From assembly GCF_026786305.1 (NCBI RefSeq), contig NZ_JAJAYI010000070.1, positions 1 through 64,000 of the forward strand: 64,000 nt of DNA, written 5' to 3'. The position numbers were made by a program, and so were the translations under genes. Under the pieces are notes generated by a model. The model worked only from the letters and a program-made list of their open reading frames with translations. It ran no database searches and was not told where the DNA came from. Shown here in pieces: positions 53,280 through 62,531 of this stretch; position 1 is the first letter of the stretch; the number at the start of each line of letters is the position of its first letter. The stretch is from Cryobacterium sp. Lineage in GTDB: Bacteria; Actinomycetota; Actinomycetes; Actinomycetales; Microbacteriaceae.

Positions 53280-54698
53280 ATGAAGACTTTGATCAAGAAC
53301 GGCACCGTGGTCAACGCCACGGGTCGAGGGCTCGCCGACGTGCTCATCGACGGCGAAAAAATCGCGGCGGTGCTCGCACCCGGCTCGAATCTGCTCGGCT
53401 TCGATGTGGCGGGCAATGTTGACCGCGTCATCGACGCCGGCGGCAAGTACGTCATTCCCGGGGGCATCGACGCCCACACCCACATGGAGATGCCCTTCGG
53501 TGGTACCGAGGCCAGCGACACCTTCGAAACCGGCACCCGCGCGGCTGCCTGGGGCGGCACCACGAGCATTGTCGACTTCGTCGTGCAGTATGCCGGCGAG
53601 GACGTGCTCGAACGCTACGCCGCCTGGCAGCAGAAGGCCGCCGGCCAGTGTGCCATCGACTACGGCTTTCACCAGATCCTCTCCGATGTGCAAGACAGCT
53701 CGCTCACCGCGATGGACGAACTCATCGACGAAGGAGTCTCGAGTTTCAAACTGTTCATGGCCTACAAAGGCGTATTCCTCAGCGACGACGGCCAGATCGT
53801 CAAGGCCATGCAGCGCGCGGCCATGAACGGCAGCATGATCATGATGCACGCCGAAAACGGCAGCGTCATCGACCTACTCGTGCAGCAGGCGGTCGCCGCC
53901 GGCAACACGAGCCCGCTCTACCACGGACTCACCCGCCCGTGGCAGGCCGAAGAAGAGGCCACCCATCGGGCGATCATGCTCGCCAATCTCACCGGTGCAC
54001 CCCTCTATATCGTGCATGTTTCGGCCAAGCAGGCCGTGCACCAGATTGCCGAGGCTCGAGACAACGGCCAGAACGTTTTCGGTGAGACCTGCCCGCAGTA
54101 CCTCTATCTCTCGCTCGAGGACAACCTGGGCGCCCCCGGCTTCGAGGGCGCCAAGTGGGTCTGCTCGACGCCGCTGCGTGCGAAGGCTGAGGGTCACCAG
54201 CACCACATGTGGCAGAGCTTGCGCACGAACGACATTCAGATGGTCTCCACCGACCACTGCCCGTTCTGCATGAAGGGCCAGAAAGACATGGGCCTGACCG
54301 ACTTCTCGAAGATTCCCAATGGTATCGGCTCGGTCGAACACCGCATGGACCTGCTCTACCAGGGTGTTGTCGACGGCAAGATCTCGCTCGAACGCTGGGT
54401 CGAGGTGTGCTCCACGACCCCGGCGCGCATGTTCGGCATGTACGGCCAAAAGGGCGTCATCCAGCCCGGCGCCGACGGCGACGTCGTGATCTACGACCCG
54501 AACGGGCACACCTCGATCGGGCTCGATAAGACCCATCACATGAACATGGACTACTCCGCCTGGGAGGGCTACGAGATCGACGGCCACGTCGACACCGTCA
54601 TCTCCCGCGGCAAGGTCGTCGTCGACGACAACGCCTACCTCGGCGCCAAGGGTGACGGTCGCTTCATTAAGCGCGGCCTCAGCCAGTACCTGATCTAA
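53280..54698 (+). CDS. hydA: Dihydropyrimidinase / hydantoinase
   Basis: A 472-residue amidohydrolase with a binuclear zinc site: GIDAHTHMEMPF (HxH), carbamylated lysine in SSFKLFMAYKG, His in MMHAENG and IVHVSA, Asp in VSTDHCPF. It hydrolyses 5,6-dihydrouracil/dihydrothymine to N-carbamoyl-beta-amino acids, or hydantoins. Full family length. Followed after 9 bases by the LLM gene, so the three enzymes are one transcription unit. Confidence 0.92.
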   Translation: MKTLIKNGTVVNATGRGLADVLIDGEKIAAVLAPGSNLLGFDVAGNVDRVIDAGGKYVIPGGIDAHTHMEMPFGGTEASDTFETGTRAAAWGGTTSIVDFVVQYAGEDVLERYAAWQQKAAGQCAIDYGFHQILSDVQDSSLTAMDELIDEGVSSFKLFMAYKGVFLSDDGQIVKAMQRAAMNGSMIMMHAENGSVIDLLVQQAVAAGNTSPLYHGLTRPWQAEEEATHRAIMLANLTGAPLYIVHVSAKQAVHQIAEARDNGQNVFGETCPQYLYLSLEDNLGAPGFEGAKWVCSTPLRAKAEGHQHHMWQSLRTNDIQMVSTDHCPFCMKGQKDMGLTDFSKIPNGIGSVEHRMDLLYQGVVDGKISLERWVEVCSTTPARMFGMYGQKGVIQPGADGDVVIYDPNGHTSIGLDKTHHMNMDYSAWEGYEIDGHVDTVISRGKVVVDDNAYLGAKGDGRFIKRGLSQYLI

Positions 54699-54707
54699 GG
54701 GGATGGC

Positions 54708-55724
54708 ATGGATTTCGGAGCAGTACTACAAACCAACCCGCCGTCGGCGCGCACCGTGCAACTGGCCAAACTGGCCGAGGCGCACGGGTTCAGCCACGTC
54801 TGGACCTTCGACTCGCACCTGCTTTGGCAGGAACCCTATGTGATCTACAGCCGCATCCTGGCCGAGACCAGCAAGATTATCGTCGGCCCCATGGTCACCA
54901 ACCCGGCCACCCGCGACTGGACCGTGACGGCGTCGACCTACGCGACCCTGAACGAGATGTACGGCAACCGCACCATCTGCGGCATCGGTCGTGGCGACTC
55001 GGCGGTGCGCACCACCAACGGGGCGCCGAGCAACCTCAAGACCCTGCGCGAGTCGGTGCACGTCATTAGGGAACTGGCCAACTCTCGCTCCGTGGAATAC
55101 AACGGCGCGACCGTGCAGTTTCCGTGGAGCACGGGGTCGACTCTCGACGTCTGGGTCGCCGCCTACGGCCCGCTCGCGCTCAAACTCGCCGGCGAAGTCG
55201 GTGACGGATTCATTCTGCAAATGGCCGACCTCGACGTCGCCGAATGGATGATCAACACCGTGCGCACCGCAGCCTCGAACGCCGGCCGCGACCCGGCATC
55301 GATCAAGTTCTGTGTCGCCGCGCCCATGTATATCGGCAACGACTGGGAGCACATGCGCGACCAGTGCCGCTGGTTCGGTGGCATGGTCGGCAACCACGTC
55401 GCCGACATCGTCGCCAAGTACGGCACGGATTCACAGGTGCCCAAAGCGCTCACCGATTACATCAAGGGCCGTGAGGGCTACGACTACAACCAGCACGGCA
55501 AGGCCGGTAACGAGCATGCCGCGTTCGTGCCCGACGATATCGTCGACCGCTTCTGCCTGCTCGGCACTGCCAAAGACCACGTCGACAAGCTCGAGGCGCT
55601 CAAAGCACTCGGCGTCGACCAGTTCGCCGGCTACCTGCAGCACGACAATAAAGAAGAAACGCTGCGCGTCTATGGCGACACGATCATCCCGGCCATGGCC
55701 GAGCACGTCACGGCCACGAAGTAG
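54708..55724 (+). CDS. LLM-class flavin/F420 oxidoreductase of the pyrimidine cluster (TIGR03842-like)
   Basis: A 338-residue luciferase-like TIM barrel: GFSHVWTFDSHLLWQEPY, TICGIGRGDSAVRT, WVAAYGPLALKLAGEVGDGFILQ. It begins 9 bases after dihydropyrimidinase, so it acts on a pyrimidine-pathway intermediate. No PydA/PreT-PreA dihydropyrimidine dehydrogenase occurs in the window, so it may reduce uracil/thymine (or oxidise a dihydro-compound) with F420 or FMN. RutA is an LLM pyrimidine oxygenase but its product would not need dihydropyrimidinase. Cofactor and reaction are unproved. Confidence 0.8.
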   Translation: MDFGAVLQTNPPSARTVQLAKLAEAHGFSHVWTFDSHLLWQEPYVIYSRILAETSKIIVGPMVTNPATRDWTVTASTYATLNEMYGNRTICGIGRGDSAVRTTNGAPSNLKTLRESVHVIRELANSRSVEYNGATVQFPWSTGSTLDVWVAAYGPLALKLAGEVGDGFILQMADLDVAEWMINTVRTAASNAGRDPASIKFCVAAPMYIGNDWEHMRDQCRWFGGMVGNHVADIVAKYGTDSQVPKALTDYIKGREGYDYNQHGKAGNEHAAFVPDDIVDRFCLLGTAKDHVDKLEALKALGVDQFAGYLQHDNKEETLRVYGDTIIPAMAEHVTATK

Positions 55725-55751
55725 CCACCGCCAGATGAACGGACGCCCCGC

Positions 55752-56663
55752 ATGACCCCGTTGTCGCCGCCACTCCCGGAGCGGTTCGGCCTGCCTGCCC
55801 GCTGGCGGGGCGCGGTCTTCGGCGTTCTGGGCGTCGTGGTGCTCGCCCTGCTCTGGGAACTCTACACAGTGCTCGGGCCCGAGGATGGCGTCGTCATCGG
55901 CACCCTCACCGTGTTGCCCCGCACCAGCGACCTCGCCATGCCGCACCTGGCGACGATGTTTGCGCGCATCTTCGAACCGGTCACGGGCGCGGCGAGTGCT
56001 CGGCCGCTGTGGCAGGCCGTCGCGGCGGGGTCGCTGTTCACCCTCGGGATCGCCAGCGTCGGCTGGCTGGTTGGGGTCATCGTTGGCCTGGCGCTCGCCC
56101 TGCTCCTGCAGCGCTTTCGGCTGGCCGAGTCGGCGATTCTGCCGTGGATCATTTTGAGCCAGACCGTTCCCCTCATCGCCATCGCCCCGCTCGTGCGGCG
56201 CTGGGGCGCGCAGCTTCAGTTCGGCGAATTCACCTGGGAGAGCTGGATGTCGGTGGCACTGATCGCCTCCTACCTCGCGTTCTTCCCGGTGTCGATCGGC
56301 GCCCTGCGCGGACTTGGCTCGCCCGACGCCAACCACGTCGACCTCATGCACTGCTACGCGGTCGGCTGGTGGAAGACCCTGTGGCGGCTGCGCCTGCCGG
56401 CCAGTGTCGGCTACCTGCTGCCTGCGCTGCGGCTCGCCGCGGTCAGCGCCGTGGTCGGCAGCGTGGTCGCCGAGGTCTCCATCGGGCTGCGTGGCGGTAT
56501 CGGCCGCCTGATCGTCGAGTACGCCGGTTCGGCCGGTGGCGACCCGGGAAAACCCTGGGCTCCCATCTTCGGGTCGATCCTGGTCGGCCTGGTCGCCGCC
56601 GGCTTCGTGGGCCTGATCGGCCTGTTCCTTCGTCGTTTTCGCAGGGGAGAGGTCTCGATATGA
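55752..56663 (+). CDS. ABC transporter permease 1 (ThiX/SsuC-like)
   Basis: A 303-residue permease with six helices and the ABC loop near DLMHCYAVGWWKTLWRLRLP (EAA motif). Part of an NMT1/THI5-type importer with two different permease genes. Overlaps the ATPase gene by ATGA. Confidence 0.85.
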   Translation: MTPLSPPLPERFGLPARWRGAVFGVLGVVVLALLWELYTVLGPEDGVVIGTLTVLPRTSDLAMPHLATMFARIFEPVTGAASARPLWQAVAAGSLFTLGIASVGWLVGVIVGLALALLLQRFRLAESAILPWIILSQTVPLIAIAPLVRRWGAQLQFGEFTWESWMSVALIASYLAFFPVSIGALRGLGSPDANHVDLMHCYAVGWWKTLWRLRLPASVGYLLPALRLAAVSAVVGSVVAEVSIGLRGGIGRLIVEYAGSAGGDPGKPWAPIFGSILVGLVAAGFVGLIGLFLRRFRRGEVSI

Positions 56664-57523
56664 CCGGCAGAAGCACGATCGACAGCACGATTAGCCCCGC
56701 CGGTAACAGTTCCGCCGTTGACGTGCGCGGCGTCAGCCGCATTTTCGCCGCCCGCAGGGGTCCCGGCGTCACCGCCCTCGACGACGTGAGCCTCGTGGTC
56801 GCGCCCGGCGAATTCGTCTCCCTGATCGGGCCGAGCGGCTGCGGCAAGAGCACCCTGCTGCGCCTCATCGCCGACCTCGACACACCGACTGCCGGCAGCG
56901 TAGAGGTCTTCGGCAAGCCGGCCAGGCAGGCCCGTATCGACCAGGACTACGGCATCGCGTTTCAGCAGGCCGGGCTGTTGCCGTGGCGCACCGTCGCCGG
57001 CAACATCGAGTTACCGCTCGAACTGCACGGTGTGGGCAAGGCGGCGCGGCGGGCACGGGCAGCCGAACTGATCGAACTGGTGGGCCTGGCCGACTTCGCC
57101 GGCCACTACCCCGACCAGCTCTCCGGCGGTATGCAGCAACGCGTCGCGATCGCTCGTTCCCTCGCCGAGAGCCCGAGCCTCCTGCTCATGGACGAACCGT
57201 TCGGCGCCCTCGACGAGATGACCCGTGAGCGGATGCAGAATGAGCTCGTGCGCATCTGCGCCGAAACCGAGGCGGCGGTCGTGTTCGTGACCCATTCCAT
57301 TCCCGAGGCCGTTTTTCTCTCCAACCGTGTCGTCGTCATGTCACCGCGCCCCGGCCGCATCCGCTCGGTCGTCACCGTCGGACTTGGCGACAGGAGCCGC
57401 CGCGGCGAAGACCTGCGCGAAGACGAGGGCTTCTTTCAGGCGCTCAGCCAGGTGCGCGACCTGCTGCGCGGCGATGAGGCCGCGAGCACGCCGCAGGGTG
57501 CGCAGGGGGTGGAGACCCGATGA
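56660..57523 (+). CDS. ABC transporter ATP-binding protein (SsuB/ThiZ-like)
   Basis: A 287-residue ATPase: Walker A GPSGCGKST, Q-loop FQQAGLLPWR, signature LSGGMQQRVAIAR, Walker B LLMDEPFGALD. It energises the two neighbouring permeases. The ATG at 56660 overlaps the first permease stop; its own stop overlaps the second permease start. Confidence 0.9.
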   Translation: MTGRSTIDSTISPAGNSSAVDVRGVSRIFAARRGPGVTALDDVSLVVAPGEFVSLIGPSGCGKSTLLRLIADLDTPTAGSVEVFGKPARQARIDQDYGIAFQQAGLLPWRTVAGNIELPLELHGVGKAARRARAAELIELVGLADFAGHYPDQLSGGMQQRVAIARSLAESPSLLLMDEPFGALDEMTRERMQNELVRICAETEAAVVFVTHSIPEAVFLSNRVVVMSPRPGRIRSVVTVGLGDRSRRGEDLREDEGFFQALSQVRDLLRGDEAASTPQGAQGVETR

Positions 57524-57549
57524 GAGGCAGCCCGATGAGAGGCAGCCCG
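57520..57549 (+). repeat. Exact 15-bp duplication containing the start codon
   Basis: ATGAGAGGCAGCCCG occurs twice in tandem. The first copy carries the stop-start overlap with the ATPase gene, the second an alternative ATG. Confidence 0.95.
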
Positions 57550-58302
57550 CCGCGTCTGTTGCAGACGGTGCTCGCACCGATCGTCTTCGGCGTGGTCGTG
57601 GTGCTGCTCTGGCAGGCTGTTGTTACAGGGCTCGCGATCAAGGCGTTCATTCTGCCTGCCCCCCTCGCGATCGGCGCCGAATTCGGCTCCAACCTGCAGA
57701 ACGTCGCCAACGGCATGGCGGTTACCGGGCGAAACGCCCTCGTCGGCCTGCTGATCGGGGCTGTCCTGGGCATCCTGCTGGCGATCCTGTCAGCCCTGGC
57801 CCGGGTCTTCGATGACATGGCCGCGCCCGTGGTCGGTGCCCTCTCGGTCGTGCCGATCGTCGCCCTCGCCCCGGTGCTGTACACCATGTTTGGGGCCGGA
57901 GCCGAGACCGCGCGGCAGCTCGTCGCAGCGCTCGCCGTGTTCGTGCCGGTGTACTTCACTACCCTCAAGGGCCTGCGCCAGGTGCGCCCGGTGCACCGCG
58001 ACCTCATGCGCTCCTACGCCGTCTCAAGCGCCCAGGCGACCCGGGCGGTGACCCTCCCAACGGCGCTGCCGTTCGTGTTCACCGGGCTGCGCATCGCGTC
58101 GTCGCTCGCGGTCATCTCGGCGCTCATTGCCGAGTACTTCGGTGGTCCGGTCGGCGGTCTCGGCAAGTCCATCACCTCGGCGGCGGCGAGCAGCAATTAT
58201 GGTCTGGCCTGGGCTTACGTGCTCGGCTCGATCATCCTCGGACTGGTGTTTTTCTGCGCGGCGCTCGGTGTCGAGAAGCTGGTCAGCAGGCGCACCGGCT
58301 AG
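57520..58302 (+). CDS. ABC transporter permease 2
   Basis: A 260-residue six-helix permease with EAA motif RDLMRSYAVSSAQATRAVTL. It begins ATGA-overlapped with the ATPase, but the first 15 bases are exactly duplicated, giving MRGSPMRGSP and two usable starts (57520 and 57535). Probably pairs with permease 1 as a heterodimer. Confidence 0.87.
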   Translation: MRGSPMRGSPPRLLQTVLAPIVFGVVVVLLWQAVVTGLAIKAFILPAPLAIGAEFGSNLQNVANGMAVTGRNALVGLLIGAVLGILLAILSALARVFDDMAAPVVGALSVVPIVALAPVLYTMFGAGAETARQLVAALAVFVPVYFTTLKGLRQVRPVHRDLMRSYAVSSAQATRAVTLPTALPFVFTGLRIASSLAVISALIAEYFGGPVGGLGKSITSAAASSNYGLAWAYVLGSIILGLVFFCAALGVEKLVSRRTG

Positions 58303-58372
58303 GAAGCGCCGCCTAGACGTTCCATCGGCAGCAGCACCACCTTTCTCTGCATCAGCAATCAAGGAGGCAAAC

Positions 58373-59524
58373 ATGAAACACCGCACCACACGACTCGGCA
58401 CCATCGCAACAGTCGCCGCGCTCGGCGCGCTGGTTCTCAGCGGATGCAGCACCTCCGGCGGCACAGGTGGCGTGACCGACGCCGCTTCGGCCGGGCTCAC
58501 CCCGATCACCCTGCAACTGCAGTGGGTAGCGCAGGCCCAGTTCGCGGGCTACTACGCCGCGGTCGACCAGGGCTATTACAAAGACGAAGGCCTCGACGTC
58601 ACCATCGAAGAAGGTGGCCCCGACATCGTTCCGCAAGACGTGCTCGCGGCCGGCGACGTCGACTACGCCATCTCCTGGGTGCCCAAGGTGCTCGGCTCGA
58701 TCGAACAGGGTGCCAACATCACCGACGTCGCGCAGATCTTCGAGCGCAGCGCCACCACGCAGATCTCCTTCACAAACAAGGACATCACCACGGCCGCCGA
58801 CCTCACTGGCAAGAACGTGGGTAGCTGGGGCTTCGGCAACGAATGGGAGCTTTTCGCGGGCATGCAGCAGGCCGGTGTCGAGGTCGGCGATATCTCGCTG
58901 ATTCAGCAAGCCTTCGACATGAACGCGTTCCTCTCGGGTGACATCGATGCGGCGCAGGCAATGACCTACAACGAGTACGCGCAGGTGCTGGAAACCGAAA
59001 ACCCCGACACCGGTGAGCTCTACCAGCCCGAGGACCTCAACGTCATCGACTGGAACGACGAGGGCACCGCGATGCTCCAGGACGCCATCTGGGCCAACGC
59101 CGACAAGCTGGCGAGCGACCCGGACTACGCCGACAACACCGTGAAATTCATCAAGGCTTCGATCCGCGGCTGGATCTACGCGGCGAACAACGCCGAAGAG
59201 GCCGCCGGCATTGTTACCGCGGCCGGCTCCTCGCTCGGCCAGAGCCACCAGCTGTGGATGACCAACGAGGTCAGCAAGCTGATCTTTCCGTCCACCAACG
59301 GCGTCGGCCTGATCGACGAAGCCGCCTGGGCGAACACTGTCGATATTGCGATGAACACCAAGAACGAGACCGGAGCGACCATCATCACTGCAGAACCTCC
59401 GGCAACCGCGTTCTCGAACGAATACGTACAGAAAGCTCTCGACGAGCTGACCGCCGACGGTGTCGACGTGATGGGTGCCGATTGGGCCCCGATCGATGTC
59501 ACCCTGAATAAGGGCGGCAACTAG
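58373..59524 (+). CDS. ABC transporter substrate-binding lipoprotein (NMT1/THI5-like)
   Basis: A 383-residue lipoprotein with lipobox LSGC near residue 24. LQLQWVAQAQFAGYYAAVDQ and GYYKDEGLDVTI are the hallmark start of NMT1/THI5 domains, which bind pyrimidines (ThiY: formylaminopyrimidine), riboflavin or sulfonates. In this cluster a pyrimidine, hydantoin or dihydropyrimidine ligand is likely. ATG 58373 follows AAGGAGG. Confidence 0.88.
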   Translation: MKHRTTRLGTIATVAALGALVLSGCSTSGGTGGVTDAASAGLTPITLQLQWVAQAQFAGYYAAVDQGYYKDEGLDVTIEEGGPDIVPQDVLAAGDVDYAISWVPKVLGSIEQGANITDVAQIFERSATTQISFTNKDITTAADLTGKNVGSWGFGNEWELFAGMQQAGVEVGDISLIQQAFDMNAFLSGDIDAAQAMTYNEYAQVLETENPDTGELYQPEDLNVIDWNDEGTAMLQDAIWANADKLASDPDYADNTVKFIKASIRGWIYAANNAEEAAGIVTAAGSSLGQSHQLWMTNEVSKLIFPSTNGVGLIDEAAWANTVDIAMNTKNETGATIITAEPPATAFSNEYVQKALDELTADGVDVMGADWAPIDVTLNKGGN

Positions 59525-59648
59525 CCGCACCGCCTGGCTCGCGACCGATTGGCTGGCCGGGCGGCGGTATCCGCTACCCGGTCACTCCACAATTTACCTA
59601 ACGCACGACCTCTTCACCAGTACATCTAAACCGAAAGAAGCGATATTT

Positions 59649-60986
59649 GTGAACGACACCACGTTAGTAGGCACCGCGCAACTCGGACTGAACGAGAGCA
59701 CCACCGAGCTCGATCGCGCGCACGTCTTCCACTCATGGTCTGCACAGGCGGCGTTGACGCCGCTCGTGGTCGCCGGCGGCCTCGGCTGTCGGGTGTGGGA
59801 TCACGATGGGCGCAGCTACCTCGATTTCTCGAGTCAGCTGGTGAACGTGAATATCGGCCACCAGCATCCGGCCGTTATCAAGGCGATCACCGAACAAGCC
59901 CACACCCTGACCACCATTGCGCCGTCGACGGCCAACCTGTCCCGCGGCGAGGCGGCACGGCGCATCACCGACCGTGCCCCCGAGGGGTTCAACAAGGTCT
60001 TCTTCACCAATGGTGGAGCGGATGCGAATGAGAACGCCATCAGAATGGCCCGATTGCACACCGGTCGCGACAAGGTGTTCTCGCTGTACAAGTCGTACCA
60101 CGGCAACACCGGTTCGGCGATCGTCGCGACCGGCGACTGGCGCCGCATCCCCAACGAATATGCTCGCGGACACGTGCACTTCTTCGGCCCGTACCTCTAC
60201 CGCAGCGAATTCTGGGCGACCAGCGAGGCCGAGGAGTGCGCCCGCGCGCTGCACCACCTCGAACGCGTCATTCAGGGCGAGGGCGTGTCGTCTGTTGCCG
60301 CCATTCTGCTCGAGTCGATTCCCGGCACCGCCGGCATCATGATGCCGCCGGCCGGCTACCTGCCCGGCGTGCGCGCCCTCTGCGACAAGTACGGCATCGT
60401 GCTCATCCTCGACGAGGTCATGTGCGGCTTCGGCCGCACCGGCAACTGGTTCGCGTTCCAGGCCTACGACGTCGTGCCCGACCTGATCACCTTCGCCAAG
60501 GGCGTCAACTCCGGCTATGTGCCCACCGGGGGCGTGATCATCTCCGATGCCATTGCGGCGACCTTCGACGAGACCGTCTTTCCCGGCGGACTCACCTACA
60601 GCGGGCATCCGCTTGCCATGGCGTCGATCGTCGGCGCGCTCGATGCAATGCAGAGCGAGGGCATCGTCGAGAACGCCGCCCGCATCGGCCGCGACGTGCT
60701 CGAGCCGGGGCTTAAAGCACTGCAGGCCAAGCACCCGATCATCGGCGAGGTTCGCGGTGTCGGGGTGTTCTGGGCGGTTGAACTCGTCGCCGACCCCGAG
60801 ACCCGTGAACCGGTGAGCGCCGCCGTCATGGCGCGCGTGAAGGCCGAGCTGCTCGGCCGCAACCTGCTGCCGTTCCTTATGGAAAACCGCATCCACGTGG
60901 TGCCCCCGTGTGTCGTTACCGACGCCGAGGTCGCCGAAGCCCTCGCCATCTACGACGAAGTGCTCAGCCTCGACCTGCTCTCCTAA
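59649..60986 (+). CDS. Class III aminotransferase (beta-alanine/beta-amino acid : 2-oxoacid)
   Basis: A 445-residue fold-type I omega-transaminase: FSSQLVNVNIGHQHP, GGADANENAIRMAR, LDEVMCGFGRTGNWFA and the PLP lysine in ITFAKGVNSGYVPTGG. It would convert beta-alanine or beta-aminoisobutyrate, the ureidopropionase products, to malonate or methylmalonate semialdehyde. GTG start at 59649 after GAAAGAAG. Taurine or GABA transamination is the alternative. Confidence 0.87.
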   Translation: MNDTTLVGTAQLGLNESTTELDRAHVFHSWSAQAALTPLVVAGGLGCRVWDHDGRSYLDFSSQLVNVNIGHQHPAVIKAITEQAHTLTTIAPSTANLSRGEAARRITDRAPEGFNKVFFTNGGADANENAIRMARLHTGRDKVFSLYKSYHGNTGSAIVATGDWRRIPNEYARGHVHFFGPYLYRSEFWATSEAEECARALHHLERVIQGEGVSSVAAILLESIPGTAGIMMPPAGYLPGVRALCDKYGIVLILDEVMCGFGRTGNWFAFQAYDVVPDLITFAKGVNSGYVPTGGVIISDAIAATFDETVFPGGLTYSGHPLAMASIVGALDAMQSEGIVENAARIGRDVLEPGLKALQAKHPIIGEVRGVGVFWAVELVADPETREPVSAAVMARVKAELLGRNLLPFLMENRIHVVPPCVVTDAEVAEALAIYDEVLSLDLLS

Positions 60987-61015
60987 CCAACGGACCAACG
61001 AAAGGTTTCATCAGA

Positions 61016-62524
61016 ATGACTGTCACCACCGCAGTATCGCTCCTCACTCACTGGGTCGACGGGGCACCGTTCGCCGGCACCTCCACCCGCACCTCCCCGG
61101 TGTACAACCCGGCTACCGGGCTCGTGACCAAGAACCTCACCCTGGCCACAGCAGCCGATCTCGACGCTGCCGTCGCGATCGCCCAGGCCGCGTTCCCCGA
61201 GTGGCGCGACACCAGCCAGGCCAAGCGCCAGACCATCATGTACAACTTTCGCGAGCTGCTCAATGCGCGCAAGGGTGACCTGGCCGACATCCTCACCGCC
61301 GAACACGGCAAGGTGACCTCGGATGCCCTCGGCGAGATCATTCGCGGGCTCGAGGTCGTCGAATTCGCCCTCGGCATGCCGCACCTGTCAAAGGGTGACT
61401 ACTCCGAAAACGTCTCGACCGGCGTCGATGTCTACACGCTGCGTCAGCCGCTCGGCGTCGTCGGCATCATTAGCCCGTTCAACTTTCCGGCGATGGTTCC
61501 GCTGTGGTACTTTCCGATCGCGATTGCCGCCGGCAACACCGTCGTGCTCAAGCCGAGCGAGAAAGACCCATCGGCCGCTAACTGGCTCGCCGAGTTGTTC
61601 GCTGAGGCCGGCCTGCCCGCCGGCGTGTTCAACGTCGTCCACGGCGACAAAGAAGCCGTCGACGCTCTGCTGGTCAACCCCGATGTGCAGGCAATCTCGT
61701 TCGTCGGGTCGACTCCCATCGCCCGTTACATCTACGAAACAGCAGCCAAGCACGGCAAGCGTGTGCAGGCACTCGGCGGGGCCAAGAACCACATGCTCGT
61801 GCTGCCCGACGCTGACCTCGACCTGACAGCGGATGCCGCGGTCAACGCCGGATTCGGATCGGCCGGCGAGCGGTGCATGGCCATCAGCGTGATCGTCGCG
61901 GTTGAGCCCGTCGCCGATGAGCTCATCAAGAAGATCACCGAGCGTATGAGCGGCCTCAAGGTCGGCGACGGCACCCGCGGCTGCGACATGGGCCCGCTCA
62001 TCACCGAGGTGCACCGCGACAAGGTGGCAAGCTACATCGACATCGCCACGGCGGATGGCGCCACCGTTGTGGTTGACGGTCGCGGCATCGAAGTCGACGG
62101 CGCTGCCGACGGTTTCTGGCTCGGGCCCACCCTGTTCGACAACGTCAGCGTTGATTCGGCCGTCTACATCGACGAGATCTTCGGCCCGGTGCTCTCCATA
62201 GTGCGCGTCGACAGCTACACCGAGGGCCTCGACCTCATCAACGCGAGCCCGTACGGCAACGGCACGGCGATCTTCACCAACGACGGCGGCGCCGCTCGCC
62301 GGTTCCAGAACGAGGTGCAGGTCGGTATGGTGGGCATCAACGTGCCGATCCCCGTTCCGGTGGCATACCACTCCTTCGGTGGCTGGAAGAACTCCCTGTT
62401 CGGTGACGCGAAGGCCTACGGTCCGGCCGGCATCAACTTCTTCACCCGCGAGAAGGCCGTGACGAGTCGTTGGCTCGACCCGAGCCACGGCGGCATCAAC
62501 CTCGGGTTCCCGCAGAACCAGTAG
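61016..62524 (+). CDS. mmsA: CoA-acylating (methyl)malonate-semialdehyde dehydrogenase
   Basis: A 502-residue ALDH-superfamily enzyme: VVGIISPFNFPAMVPLWYFP, LGGAKNHMLVLPDADLD and catalytic Cys in GFGSAGERCMAISV, the MmsA/IolA signature. It oxidises malonate or methylmalonate semialdehyde to acetyl- or propionyl-CoA with CO2 release, the last step after the aminotransferase, 29 bases upstream. Confidence 0.92.
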   Translation: MTVTTAVSLLTHWVDGAPFAGTSTRTSPVYNPATGLVTKNLTLATAADLDAAVAIAQAAFPEWRDTSQAKRQTIMYNFRELLNARKGDLADILTAEHGKVTSDALGEIIRGLEVVEFALGMPHLSKGDYSENVSTGVDVYTLRQPLGVVGIISPFNFPAMVPLWYFPIAIAAGNTVVLKPSEKDPSAANWLAELFAEAGLPAGVFNVVHGDKEAVDALLVNPDVQAISFVGSTPIARYIYETAAKHGKRVQALGGAKNHMLVLPDADLDLTADAAVNAGFGSAGERCMAISVIVAVEPVADELIKKITERMSGLKVGDGTRGCDMGPLITEVHRDKVASYIDIATADGATVVVDGRGIEVDGAADGFWLGPTLFDNVSVDSAVYIDEIFGPVLSIVRVDSYTEGLDLINASPYGNGTAIFTNDGGAARRFQNEVQVGMVGINVPIPVPVAYHSFGGWKNSLFGDAKAYGPAGINFFTREKAVTSRWLDPSHGGINLGFPQNQ

Positions 62525-62531
62525 GTTCAAA

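Noticed and set aside
59733-60998. A 421-codon minus-strand open frame
   Set aside because: Antisense to the class III aminotransferase; no recognisable domain.
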